From Thermoplasmata archaeon (GTDB taxonomy: Archaea; Thermoplasmatota; Thermoplasmata; Thermoplasmatales; Thermoplasmataceae), in assembly GCA_021833045.1 (NCBI GenBank), contig JAKBGP010000023.1:1-16336 (forward strand): DNA of 16,336 nucleotides, in the 5' to 3' direction. Shown in pieces: positions 1 through 7,057 of the stretch; within the stretch, counting starts at the first letter, position 1; each line of letters starts with the position of its first letter. The translations under genes and the position numbers were made by a program. The notes below the pieces were generated by a model. That model ran no database searches, was not told the DNA's origin, and saw only the letters and a program-made list of their open reading frames with translations.

Positions 1-544
1 TCTTGTTGTTTATCTGCTTGAGCCTTTCATTTGAAATAACTATGACTGTATGCGAGACTTTTGTGAGACTCTCTAGACCTATCTTTGCATTTTGTTTTCT
101 TATTTCGCCCTCACTTTTTGTTGGGAGGGTTACAAAACATATAACCTGTGCACCATTGGCCTTTGCTGCCTGAGCAACTATGGGTGCGCTTCCGGTTCCA
201 GTGCCTCCACCCATCCCGGCTATAATAAAGACAAGATCTGCATTTGCAGTAGCCTTCATAATCGAATCTCTACTTTCTATGGCTGCATCTCTCCCCACAT
301 TTGGATCAGCTTTTGCACCGTGTCCATTAGTTAATCTTTCCCCAATGAGCATAAGCACATCAGAATCAGTTTTATCTTTAAGATGTGCGGCATCAGTGTT
401 AAGTGCAATGAGTTTTGCACCTGATAGTCCAAACTTCTTAAGGTTTGTAACAGAGTTACATCCTGCACCACCACAGCCTATTACCTTAATCCTTACTTTA
501 GCGGTTTTAAGGATTTTTTCCATCTCGCTGTCATATTCCATCAT
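1..544 (-). CDS. ftsZ: Cell division protein FtsZ, N-terminal part (cut by window edge)
   Basis: Tubulin-like GTPase that polymerises at the division site to form the cytokinetic ring. About 181 residues are visible, reading from the start codon at 544 down to base 1; the C-terminal half lies outside the window. Seen directly: a Rossmann-type N-terminus with a glycine-rich loop (VIGCGGAGCNS, residues 21-31), the nucleotide-contact segment ALNTDA (47-52), and the tubulin signature GMGGGTGTGSAP (110-121). The segment SEGEIRKQNA (144-153) corresponds to the EGxxR region of the family. Two ATG codons stand in tandem (542-544 and 539-541); the first is chosen, and a TATA-like element about 25 bases upstream fits a leaderless transcript. 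Divergent from the neighbouring FAH-family gene. The identification is firm; which FtsZ paralogue it is cannot be settled. Confidence 0.96.
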   Translation of the reverse strand, partial: MMEYDSEMEKILKTAKVRIKVIGCGGAGCNSVTNLKKFGLSGAKLIALNTDAAHLKDKTDSDVLMLIGERLTNGHGAKADPNVGRDAAIESRDSIMKATANADLVFIIAGMGGGTGTGSAPIVAQAAKANGAQVICFVTLPTKSEGEIRKQNAKIGLESLTKVSHTVIVISNERLKQINNK

Positions 545-563
545 TGATAGACAATTGACAGAC

Positions 564-574
564 AAATATATAAA
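564..574 (-). promoter_or_regulatory. TATA box of ftsZ
   Basis: On the minus strand this reads TTTATATATTT, centred about 25 bases before the ftsZ start codon. Archaeal TATA boxes sit near -26 from the transcription start, so transcription would begin at or very near the ATG (leaderless message). Confidence 0.55.
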
Positions 575-720
575 CTTTTTTTAAATTCGAAATACAAATA
601 TCGGACAAACATCTGACATAGTTAGCATCACTCTCAAAATGACATCAGATTTTTATTGGGTTTAAGTTAACAAGATTGGTATTGAGCCAACGTTTAAGAA
701 TACAGTATAATTGCATCCAT

Positions 721-1578
721 ATGAAGTTCTGTATGTTAAAAAACTATTCAGGAGGATTTCCATTCATTTGCCTGAATGATAAATTCCTCCAGCTCAAAGA
801 TATGGAGGAATTGATGGGTATAAGGACGCCGGATACGCTTGATGATATGATAAGAAATAGTGGTGTTGTGGATAATCTTAGGCATATTGATTATAACAGA
901 GGAAAAGTATCAAATTTACATAAATTAGAAAAAAATGAGGCTGAATATGCTATACCTATTTCACACCCTGGAAAGATTTGGTCAATTGGTCTAAATTATA
1001 TTGAACACGCAAGGGACCTGAATGTGAAACAGCCAGTCATGCCTGCCAGTTTCATGAAACCAAAAACCTCAATGATAACTCAGGGAGAAAATATTGTAAT
1101 TCCAAAAGGATGGGGGAGAATTACCGCGGAGGCAGAACTTGGCATAATCATTGGAAAGAAGGGGAAAAATATCAGTGAAGAAGATGCAATATCACACGTT
1201 TTTGGTATAACTCCTATCATAGATATGACAGCCCTTGATATTCTTGAGCAGAATCCACGTTTTTTGACACTGTCAAAAAGCTTTGATACATTTTTTAGTA
1301 TTGGACCGGAAATTGCAACAATAGATGATTTTCCAGATCTTCACACACTGAAGATAAGCACGATCAAAAATGGCAGGATAGAACACGCAAACATCGTAAA
1401 AAATATGATGTTTTCTCCTGAAAAACTCATTTCGTTTCACTCTAAAATTTTCACTCTGGAACCTGGAGATATAATATCCACCGGTACTCCTGGTGCAGTC
1501 GAAATACAAAGTGGAGATAAGGTCAGATGTATAATCGAAGGTAAGAATAGTCTTTCACTGGAGAACAATGTAATCTAA
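721..1578 (+). CDS. Fumarylacetoacetate hydrolase (FAH) family protein
   Basis: Metal-dependent C-C bond hydrolase, isomerase or decarboxylase acting on a 2-oxo acid such as an acylpyruvate; the substrate cannot be read from sequence. From ATG 721 it is 285 residues, normal for the family. Seen: LNYIEHARDL (91-100, usual NYxxHA), KPKTSM (113-118), the metal-binding pair E137 and E139 in AEAELGIIIG, a third ligand D168 in IIDMTALDI, KSFDTFFSIGPE (186-197) and GDIISTGTPGAV (249-260). All expected metal ligands are present, so it should be active. The reading frame is open back to a TTG at 676, but the segment before 721 does not look like coding sequence. ATG 733 is an alternative start, and TATA-like sequences (692-702 and 704-712) would suit 721 and 733 respectively. 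Lies 76 bases before pyrE, which has its own TATA box. Confidence 0.9.
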   Translation: MKFCMLKNYSGGFPFICLNDKFLQLKDMEELMGIRTPDTLDDMIRNSGVVDNLRHIDYNRGKVSNLHKLEKNEAEYAIPISHPGKIWSIGLNYIEHARDLNVKQPVMPASFMKPKTSMITQGENIVIPKGWGRITAEAELGIIIGKKGKNISEEDAISHVFGITPIIDMTALDILEQNPRFLTLSKSFDTFFSIGPEIATIDDFPDLHTLKISTIKNGRIEHANIVKNMMFSPEKLISFHSKIFTLEPGDIISTGTPGAVEIQSGDKVRCIIEGKNSLSLENNVI

Positions 1579-1628
1579 GGCTTCCCTGACTGAGTGGGGT
1601 TATACAGCATCCTTAAATTAGTTAATTC

Positions 1629-1638
1629 TAAATATATC
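1629..1638 (+). promoter_or_regulatory. TATA box of pyrE
   Basis: The A/T stretch TAAATATATC lies 17-26 bases before the pyrE ATG at 1655, the spacing expected for a nearly leaderless archaeal message. Confidence 0.5.
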
Positions 1639-1654
1639 TAAATTTTATCCACTT

Positions 1655-2158
1655 ATGCTTAAAGAACTTCTTATTGAGGAGAATGCTGTAAAAAAAGGGA
1701 ACTTCACACTTACATCGGGTAAGCAATCTGAATATTACGTTGATATAAAGGATGCGTGTGCTAGGCCCCACATAATGAAGGAAATCGTACATGAAGTGGT
1801 TAAGAAACTGAATGCAAAGGTAGTCGCAGGGGTTGAGCTTGGTGCAGTACCTATTGTTATTGGTGTGTCATATCAGATGAACATACCCTATCTTATAATA
1901 AGGAAAGAATCAAAACATGGTATGAAGAAACTGATCATAGGAAACCCAGAAAAAGGCTCAGAAGTAAACATAATCGAGGATGTGGTTACAACAGGGAATT
2001 CTGTACTCAAGGCAGTTAATCTCCTGAGAGAAAATGGATGCATTGTAAACAGGGCGATTACAGTCGTTGACAGGGAGGAAGGAGGTTATGAACTTCTAAG
2101 AGACAACGGAGTAGAACTAATATCTCTTGTAAAATTAAAGGAAATATTTCAAAAATAA
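1655..2158 (+). CDS. pyrE: Orotate phosphoribosyltransferase
   Basis: Transfers ribose 5-phosphate from PRPP to orotate to make OMP, the fifth step of pyrimidine synthesis; cytosolic. At 167 residues it matches the short archaeal form. Seen: the N-terminal FTLTSGKQSEYYVDIK (17-32), typical of OPRTases that bind orotate here, the loop IRKESKHGMKK (82-92) carrying catalytic Lys and His, and the PRPP-binding motif NIIEDVVTTGNS (105-116). The catalytic loop is one residue shorter than the usual R-K-x-x-K-x-H-G spacing (see findings). No OMP decarboxylase domain is fused and no other pyrimidine gene is adjacent. Its stop is 4 bases from the stop of the convergent eIF6 gene. The identification is strong. 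Confidence 0.94.
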   Translation: MLKELLIEENAVKKGNFTLTSGKQSEYYVDIKDACARPHIMKEIVHEVVKKLNAKVVAGVELGAVPIVIGVSYQMNIPYLIIRKESKHGMKKLIIGNPEKGSEVNIIEDVVTTGNSVLKAVNLLRENGCIVNRAITVVDREEGGYELLRDNGVELISLVKLKEIFQK

Positions 2159-2160
2159 AT
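2131..2160 (-). terminator. Probable U-rich terminator of the S19e-eIF6 operon
   Basis: On the minus strand, the bases just after the eIF6 stop contain runs of T (TTATTTTTG, then TTTAATTTT). Archaeal RNA polymerase terminates on such U-tracts without a hairpin. The tract lies inside the 3' end of pyrE because the two genes are only 4 bases apart. Confidence 0.35.
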
Positions 2161-2162
2161 TA

Positions 2163-2816
2163 TCAGGAGAGTATATCATCTATTGCTGTCAGTTCTATGG
2201 AGGTAGTATCATTCCCAACAATTATTCCGTTTTTATTTGCCACTATACTCGAACCAACCATTGGACTTCCAAAGTTTGCTGTTCCGAGTTTTACTGAAAC
2301 CTTGAAGAAATCTTTTAGAATCTCAATCTCATCATCTGTTGTTTCTGGATTAACGATCATGCCCTTGCTTGTGAGGACTGAACTGGAACCAACCGTTGGA
2401 AAACCACCTATGGTTCCCTGAATAGTCTCCACCCCAAGTGCATCTTCAATTGCCATAACACTTTTTTTGGAAAAATCTTCATGGACCATAGCTCCGTGAT
2501 CATTAGCTACTATGTCATTTCCAACAGCATTTATCATGTCTTTCAGGAAGAGCACATTCCTCTGTCCTGTATCAAAGTCAATATCCTTATTTCTATACAT
2601 TCCACTGATTATTATCCCATTGGAATTCATAACTGAAAAAATTCCATACATTCCAGAATCATCCATGCGACTCTTCCTGATATCAACCTGAAGAGATTCC
2701 TGTATGGCTTCTATTTCACTATCTTCAAGAGATGATGGTACTAAAACCATGTCATCCCAGGTGCGTAGATAAAGTCCAATATAATTGTTCTCAAAGAGAG
2801 AAAGCTTCTTAATCAT
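2163..2816 (-). CDS. eif6: Translation initiation factor 6 (aIF6)
   Basis: Binds the large ribosomal subunit near L14 and L24e and stops premature joining with the small subunit; in archaea it acts as an anti-association factor. 217 residues, the full family length, built of five similar alpha/beta repeats (pentein fold). The repeats are visible as recurring blocks: SGMYGIFSVMNSNGIIISG (54-72), GNDIVANDHGAMVHEDFS (99-116), TIGGFPTVGSSSVLTSKGMI (135-154) and NFGSPMVGSSIVANKNGIIV (181-200). The start ATG directly abuts the L31e stop codon, so the two are co-transcribed and probably translationally coupled. In many archaea L31e-eIF6 continues into LX (L18a) and prefoldin or ftsY; here the operon ends at eIF6 against convergent pyrE. 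Confidence 0.96.
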   Translation of the reverse strand: MIKKLSLFENNYIGLYLRTWDDMVLVPSSLEDSEIEAIQESLQVDIRKSRMDDSGMYGIFSVMNSNGIIISGMYRNKDIDFDTGQRNVLFLKDMINAVGNDIVANDHGAMVHEDFSKKSVMAIEDALGVETIQGTIGGFPTVGSSSVLTSKGMIVNPETTDDEIEILKDFFKVSVKLGTANFGSPMVGSSIVANKNGIIVGNDTTSIELTAIDDILS

Positions 2817-3086
2817 TTATGGCATCAAAACTTCTATTTCTTCATTTTGTAATTTTAGAACCTTTACCTGGATGCTGGTTGGAATTTTGAACCTTCCTCT
2901 CTTCCATATCTCTTCATTAATTTTGCTATCTATCCAAACGTTTTCAATATCTGATTTAGTAAATTTTGCAACATTCTCTCTAATTACCTTAATAGCTGTA
3001 TCTGCCCTTCTCCTCTTGGAGCTGGCAAAGGCTTTTCTCAATGGGATATTCATAAGCATTTCATCATTAACGCTATCTTCTGCCAT
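2817..3086 (-). CDS. rpl31e: 50S ribosomal protein L31e
   Basis: Large-subunit protein near the exit tunnel rim. 89 residues, normal for archaeal L31e. Seen: the basic segment NIPLRKAFASSKRRRADTAI (13-32), the conserved region around ENVWIDSKINEEIWKRG (48-64), and a beta-rich C-terminus ending VKVLKLQNEEIEVLMP. The start follows the L39e stop by 9 bases, with a short purine-rich stretch (GAGGGA) just upstream that could act as a ribosome binding site. Middle gene of the S19e-PDCD5-L39e-L31e-eIF6 operon; the L39e-L31e-eIF6 order is common across archaea. Confidence 0.95.
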   Translation of the reverse strand: MAEDSVNDEMLMNIPLRKAFASSKRRRADTAIKVIRENVAKFTKSDIENVWIDSKINEEIWKRGRFKIPTSIQVKVLKLQNEEIEVLMP

Positions 3087-3095
3087 TTCATTCCC

Positions 3096-3251
3096 TCAAA
3101 GTTTCAAATTATTTCTTCTCCAGTGTCTCCTGTATGGATTCTGGGTTACCTTTCTATCAGTTCTCATTATTACCCAACCAGGTACTCTCCTGTTCTGGTT
3201 GACCTTTCTCATTAATCTTATTTTTCTGCCTGTTTCCTTATTCCTACTCAT
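3096..3251 (-). CDS. rpl39e: 50S ribosomal protein L39e
   Basis: Very small, basic protein lining the polypeptide exit tunnel of the large subunit. Translating the minus strand from ATG 3249-3251 to TGA 3096-3098 gives 51 residues: it begins [16 protein letters not shown] and contains the family hallmarks [12 protein letters not shown] (20-31) and [14 protein letters not shown] (38-51). This matches L39e in length and in its W, R and P pattern. A strong purine-rich ribosome binding site (GAGGAGATGAGG) lies immediately before the start and overlaps the end of the PDCD5-family gene, whose stop is 2 bases upstream. Short genes like this are often skipped by gene finders. Confidence 0.96.
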   Translation of the reverse strand: MSRNKETGRKIRLMRKVNQNRRVPGWVIMRTDRKVTQNPYRRHWRRNNLKL

Positions 3252-3253
3252 CC

Positions 3254-3595
3254 TCATCTCCTCTCTATATGTGTTTCTCTCTTTGTTTCTGTCATCCGTC
3301 CAAGTATCTGCTTTATTTCATCATCTGAAATTACTCTGTTGATTCTCCCCATGCCATACAACTGAATAAGCTGATTCTCCACGTTTTCAGCCACATCTGG
3401 TCTTACGAGCCTGACATTAGCAAGCCTTTCTCTTGCTGCGATATCAAGAATCTGCCTCAATATCTGCTGCTTTCTGGCCCTTTCTGCTTCCTGGGCATTT
3501 TTTTGCTCTTCTTCGGCCTGTTCCTGACCCTGAGCTCTCTGCATCTCCTCCATTCTTTTCCTTCTTAACTCTTCAAGCTCCCTGTCTGAATCCAT
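3254..3595 (-). CDS. PDCD5 / TFAR19-family DNA-binding protein
   Basis: Archaeal homologue of human PDCD5, usually annotated as a DNA-binding protein; its molecular role in archaea is not well established. 113 residues. Residues 1-50 are extremely rich in E, R, Q and K ([16 protein letters not shown] and onward), predicted as a long charged helix. Residues 45-112 form the compact helical core with the family motif [19 protein letters not shown] (49-67), then [14 protein letters not shown] (72-85) and [10 protein letters not shown] (89-98). It sits between S19e (12 bases upstream) and L39e (2 bases downstream), an arrangement widely kept in archaea that suggests a link to ribosome synthesis or shared expression control. 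Confidence 0.93.
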   Translation of the reverse strand: MDSDRELEELRRKRMEEMQRAQGQEQAEEEQKNAQEAERARKQQILRQILDIAARERLANVRLVRPDVAENVENQLIQLYGMGRINRVISDDEIKQILGRMTETKRETHIERR

Positions 3596-3607
3596 GCCTA
3601 TACGCCT

Positions 3608-4060
3608 CTAAAGATATTTCTTTAATTCTACCTGTTTCTCAGAAAGCGATTCCATTACCTGTTTTGATGCCTTCTGAAGCATTGCCTCTCCACCTGGAGA
3701 TACGGATCTCCCCGTTTCCTTTTTAACCAGTAATCCAAGGTCTTGAAGTTCGTTGAGAACATGTCTCACTATACTTCTACTGCCAGATGCGGGGTGATAG
3801 GGCTTGGATCCGCCATCCTTTTTTCCGCCATACTCTTCGCTAAGTCTCTGTATACCTATATTTCCCCTCACATACACTTTCCTCAGTGTTGATGCGAGTC
3901 TTCTGTAGTACCAGTCTTCCTGTACCCAGCTCTTCTCTCTGTGAACACCTGATTTAAGGAATTCTGCCCACTCTGGGACCTTAATCTTATCATTCTTACT
4001 GAACTCCTCAGTAAGCTTTTCAATCAAAAGGTCAGCAGGAACCTCTTTAACATTTACCAT
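3608..4060 (-). CDS. rps19e: 30S ribosomal protein S19e
   Basis: Small-subunit protein; eukaryotic S19 is needed for maturation of the 18S rRNA 3' side, and archaeal S19e is assumed to sit in the same head region. 150 residues, full length. Seen: VKEVPADLLIEKL (4-16), the family-typical W-rich segment EKSWVQEDWYYRRLASTLRK (43-62), VRGNIGIQRLSEEYGG (65-80), and GSRSIVRHVLNELQDLGLL, the winged-helix part. First gene of the five-gene translation operon running down to eIF6. The ATG at 4058-4060 has a TATA box about 27 bases upstream and no clear ribosome binding site, consistent with a leaderless message. Confidence 0.96.
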   Translation of the reverse strand: MVNVKEVPADLLIEKLTEEFSKNDKIKVPEWAEFLKSGVHREKSWVQEDWYYRRLASTLRKVYVRGNIGIQRLSEEYGGKKDGGSKPYHPASGSRSIVRHVLNELQDLGLLVKKETGRSVSPGGEAMLQKASKQVMESLSEKQVELKKYL

Positions 4061-4082
4061 TAACTATCACTCAGTCAATGTG

Positions 4083-4092
4083 CATATAAAAA
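4083..4092 (-). promoter_or_regulatory. TATA box of the S19e operon
   Basis: Minus strand reads TTTTTATATG, centred about 27 bases before the S19e ATG. A second A/T element (minus-strand ATTTATAAAC at about 4166-4176) could be another, more distal promoter with a leader of roughly 85-90 bases; the proximal one is better placed. Confidence 0.5.
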
Positions 4093-4200
4093 CCATTAAT
4101 AACTTTTTCTTAAGAACCATGCATGTTTCCCATGCCAAATCGGAAGTGGTTGAACTCCTTTCGACTGTTTATAAATATGGATTGATTTAAACATCAATTA

Positions 4201-4216
4201 ATTAAAAATTATAATT
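4201..4216 (-). terminator. Probable U-rich terminator of glnA
   Basis: Minus-strand sequence shortly after the glnA stop is AAATTATAATTTTTAAT, a T-rich tract of the archaeal terminator type. A short inverted repeat (ATTGAT / ATCAAT, 4181-4198) lies just beyond it. The rest of the 4061-4228 gap holds only the S19e promoter region; no RNA gene is seen. Confidence 0.4.
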
Positions 4217-4228
4217 TAGGATGCTGAA

Positions 4229-5560
4229 TCACAGGGTTCCTAGATATCTATTTAATTCCCACTCTGTTACATGAGATCTGAAAGCATCCCATTCCTTCTG
4301 CTTTACTGTCAGATAGTTGTGATAGACATGTTTTCCAAGAATCTGTTCCATTAGCTTGCTTCCTTTCAGATGGTGAATAGCTTCACCCAGACTTTCAGGC
4401 ATAGACTCAATTCCTTCCTTCCTGCGCATTTCTGCATCCATATGGAAGATATCTTTCTCTGTGGGTTCCGGCAGTTCATATTCATTCTCCACTCCATCCA
4501 TTCCCATTCCAAGCACGGTTGCAAATTGTAAATATGGATTTCCTGCTGGATCCGGGCATCTCAGTTCTATCCTCTTCCTCATATTGACTCCTGCCGGAAC
4601 TCTTATGAGGGCTGACCTGTTCTTGTTGGCCCACGAAATATAAACAGGGGCTTCATATCCAGGTATGAGCCTTTTGTATGAATTTACGGTGGAGGCAAGT
4701 ATTGCTGATCCCTGGTTTATGTTTTTTAATATTCCAGCAGTGTAGTTCTTGGCAAGTTTGCTCAATCCGTATTTGTCTTTCTCATCGTAAAAGAAGTTCT
4801 TTTTCTGATCTTTTCCCATTAGACTCTGGTGGATGTGCATACCAGATCCATTCAGGCCATTCAGCGGTTTTGGCATAAAGGATGCAAAGAGGTTCTGGTT
4901 TTCTGCTGCATTTTTTATGACACTTTTTAACACAGTAATTCTATCAGCCATTAGCATTGCATTTGAGTATCTCAAGTCTATTTCATGCTGGCCAAAGGAA
5001 ACCTCATGATGAGCCGCCTCTGGTTCATATCCAAGGATTCTTAGCTGTGTCAGTATTTCTAGTCTCACCTGAGCTGCCCTGTCATTTGGTGTGTGATCAA
5101 AGTACCCACTGTGGTCACTGGGTTCAGGAATAGGATCACCGTGTTCATTCTTCTTGAAAATGAAAAATTCAAACTCTGGACCAACATAAAACTCCATTCC
5201 CCTGTCCCAGACCTTCTTCAAATTTCTTTCCAGAACATATCTCGGATCGCCAGGGAATCTTGTACCATCTGGATTATAGATATTGCACAGGTACCTTGCT
5301 GCGTTTCCCTGACTGCTATAGGGATATACAGCATATGTATCCAGATCAGGAACAGCTCTCATATCAGATTCTTCTATCTGTGCATAACCAGCCACTGAAC
5401 TGCCATCAAAGACAACCCCCTCATTAAGGGCATCTTCAAACCTGTTCTTCGGAAGAGTAAGTGTTTTCACTCTTCCCAGAATATCGGTGAACTGCATATA
5501 CAAAAACTCAACCTGTTCCTTCCTCAGTCTCTCCAGACTGGTTTGGATTTTATCTTCCAT
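4229..5560 (-). CDS. glnA: Glutamine synthetase, type I (GSI-alpha-like)
   Basis: Makes glutamine from glutamate, ammonia and ATP, the main entry of ammonia into metabolism; a cytosolic dodecamer in this family. 443 residues, the length of GSI-alpha enzymes and about 25 shorter than the adenylylated GSI-beta type. Seen: FDGSS (51-55), the metal and ATP ligands E129/E131 in GPEFEFF, E186 and E193 in HHEVSFGQHE, NGSGMHIH (237-244), the flap GYEAP with E303, RSALIRVP (315-322), and E332 in RIELR. The C-terminal region ELPEPTEKDIFHM (362-374) resembles the GSI-alpha sequence rather than the adenylylation loop. The arginine tied to feedback inhibition in Bacillus is Gln61 here (see findings). A TATA-like stretch lies about 23 bases before the ATG. 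Divergent from nnr with 58 bases between. Confidence 0.97.
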   Translation of the reverse strand: MEDKIQTSLERLRKEQVEFLYMQFTDILGRVKTLTLPKNRFEDALNEGVVFDGSSVAGYAQIEESDMRAVPDLDTYAVYPYSSQGNAARYLCNIYNPDGTRFPGDPRYVLERNLKKVWDRGMEFYVGPEFEFFIFKKNEHGDPIPEPSDHSGYFDHTPNDRAAQVRLEILTQLRILGYEPEAAHHEVSFGQHEIDLRYSNAMLMADRITVLKSVIKNAAENQNLFASFMPKPLNGLNGSGMHIHQSLMGKDQKKNFFYDEKDKYGLSKLAKNYTAGILKNINQGSAILASTVNSYKRLIPGYEAPVYISWANKNRSALIRVPAGVNMRKRIELRCPDPAGNPYLQFATVLGMGMDGVENEYELPEPTEKDIFHMDAEMRRKEGIESMPESLGEAIHHLKGSKLMEQILGKHVYHNYLTVKQKEWDAFRSHVTEWELNRYLGTL

Positions 5561-5576
5561 GGTGATCCCATGTGAA

Positions 5577-5590
5577 TAAACATAAAGTTT
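5577..5590 (-). promoter_or_regulatory. Likely TATA element of glnA
   Basis: Minus strand reads AAACTTTATGTTTA, centred about 23 bases before the glnA ATG. The same 58-base gap must also hold the nnr promoter, for which only a weak A/T stretch near 5592-5600 can be seen. Confidence 0.35.
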
Positions 5591-5618
5591 TTTCTAAAAG
5601 AAAGGGCTACATTATGTC

Positions 5619-7031
5619 ATGATGGAAAATATTGAAGGAAAAAGAATAGATTTCAATTACAAGTGGAATCACGGTGATCTCTTTATTCTAATGGAGAACG
5701 CTGGAAAAGCAGTTAGTGAATATATAAGAGAAAAATATGGAAAAAATCGAAATATACTGGTCATTAGTGGCAGTGGAAATAATGGTGGAGATGGAATAAT
5801 CACTGCCCACAATCTTGATTCTGACAATAATCTAAAATTAATAGTGATGACAAGGAGCGATGGTTCTGTAAGCTCTCTTTCCAGAAGAGCTATGGAAAAA
5901 TTTGGTAATGATAGAATAATAAAAAATCCAAATACAGGAGATATAAGGAAGATGATATCTGAATCTGACATTATTGTAGATGCCATTTTCGGAACAGGAA
6001 TAAGGGATCCAGTCAAGGAACCATATAGTTCTATTATAGAGGAAATTAATCTAAGCAGGGCAGAAGTTATTTCCATAGATGTTCCATCAGGGCTGGGAAC
6101 ATCCCACAGCGTTCTTCCTGATGCAACGGTTACATTTACAGATGTAAAGGAGGGAATGAACGAGAAAAATTCAGGATCAATCAACGTAAGAAATATAGGT
6201 ATAGATGAAAGGGAAATTAATTATGCTGGTCCAGGTGACATGGTATATTTCCCAAAAATCGAGAAAAATGGGCACAAGGGGCAGAACGGAAAAGTTCTCA
6301 TCATGGCAGGATGGAAGTTCACTGGTGCAGGCTGTATGACAGCAAGAGCCGCAGAGAATGCACTTCCAGACCTCATAACAATGCTGGTACCAAAGGCATC
6401 ATCAACAATATTTTCCATCAAACTAGAGGATCAGATTGTAGGAGTTTTTAATTCACTGAATATGAAAAATGAATTGGAAAAATGCAATGCAGTACTAACA
6501 GGTCCAGGGATGGGAATATCTGAGGATTCAGTTAAGGTCGTTCTAGCAGTATGTAAAAGTGGAAAGAAAGCAGTTTTTGACGCTGACGCTATTCATATAA
6601 TGGCGGAACATAGAGACCTGATAAATCAGAATATGCTGTTCACTCCTCACAGCCATGAATTCGAGGTCCTGACAGGAACTGAGGCCAACAGGGAAAACGC
6701 AATAAAATTCAGTGTGAAGTATGGTTGCACCATACTCTTGAAGGGACCCGCTGATATAATAACAAACGGCAAAAAAACAGTTATCAGCGAAGGAGGAAGC
6801 CCAAGAATGGCAATGGGCGGAACAGGCGACATACTTGCAGGACTATGTACTGGACTCATGGCAAGGAACATGGACCCATTTCACGCAGCGGTCCTTGGGT
6901 CTTTTATAAACAAAAAGAACGGGGAGAGGGTGGAAAAAGAAAGATCATACTGGTTTAACACATATGATCTACTGGGAAGCATGGGTAGGACATTTCGAGA
7001 ATATTATGACTTCATTATCAGTAATGAATAA
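5619..7031 (+). CDS. nnr: Bifunctional NAD(P)HX repair enzyme (epimerase / ADP-dependent dehydratase)
   Basis: Repairs hydrated NADH and NADPH: the N-terminal domain (YjeF_N, AIBP-like) interconverts the R and S epimers, and the C-terminal ribokinase-like domain dehydrates S-NAD(P)HX using ADP. 470 residues with both domains. Epimerase half, about 10-205: MENAG (25-29), SGSGNNGGDG (50-59), DAIFGTGIRD (121-130), and SIDVPSG with catalytic-type D154. Dehydratase half, about 215-465: GKVLIMAG (224-231), TPHSHEFEVLTG (342-353), LLKGPADII (373-381), and GGTGDILAG with the conserved catalytic-type Asp at 404. All signature residues are kept. Tandem ATGs at 5619 and 5622. A gene for a degenerate ANL protein begins 27 bases downstream and may be co-transcribed. 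The heat-driven hydration of NADH makes this gene useful in a thermoacidophile (inference). Confidence 0.95.
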   Translation: MMENIEGKRIDFNYKWNHGDLFILMENAGKAVSEYIREKYGKNRNILVISGSGNNGGDGIITAHNLDSDNNLKLIVMTRSDGSVSSLSRRAMEKFGNDRIIKNPNTGDIRKMISESDIIVDAIFGTGIRDPVKEPYSSIIEEINLSRAEVISIDVPSGLGTSHSVLPDATVTFTDVKEGMNEKNSGSINVRNIGIDEREINYAGPGDMVYFPKIEKNGHKGQNGKVLIMAGWKFTGAGCMTARAAENALPDLITMLVPKASSTIFSIKLEDQIVGVFNSLNMKNELEKCNAVLTGPGMGISEDSVKVVLAVCKSGKKAVFDADAIHIMAEHRDLINQNMLFTPHSHEFEVLTGTEANRENAIKFSVKYGCTILLKGPADIITNGKKTVISEGGSPRMAMGGTGDILAGLCTGLMARNMDPFHAAVLGSFINKKNGERVEKERSYWFNTYDLLGSMGRTFREYYDFIISNE

Positions 7032-7057
7032 TTAAATTCCAAAGTTAAACGACAGCA

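Noticed and set aside
92..584. Two overlapping plus-strand reading frames
   Set aside because: They lie antisense to ftsZ, whose GTPase motifs read clearly on the minus strand.
2785..3342. A 185-codon hydrophobic plus-strand frame
   Set aside because: It is antisense to L31e, L39e and the PDCD5-family gene; the hydrophobic look comes from reading basic and acidic codons in reverse.
4181..4198. Short hairpin ATTGAT-TTAAAC-ATCAAT as a stem-loop terminator or small RNA
   Set aside because: A 6-base A/T stem is weak and not followed by a T tract in the right direction; chance is likely in such A/T-rich sequence.
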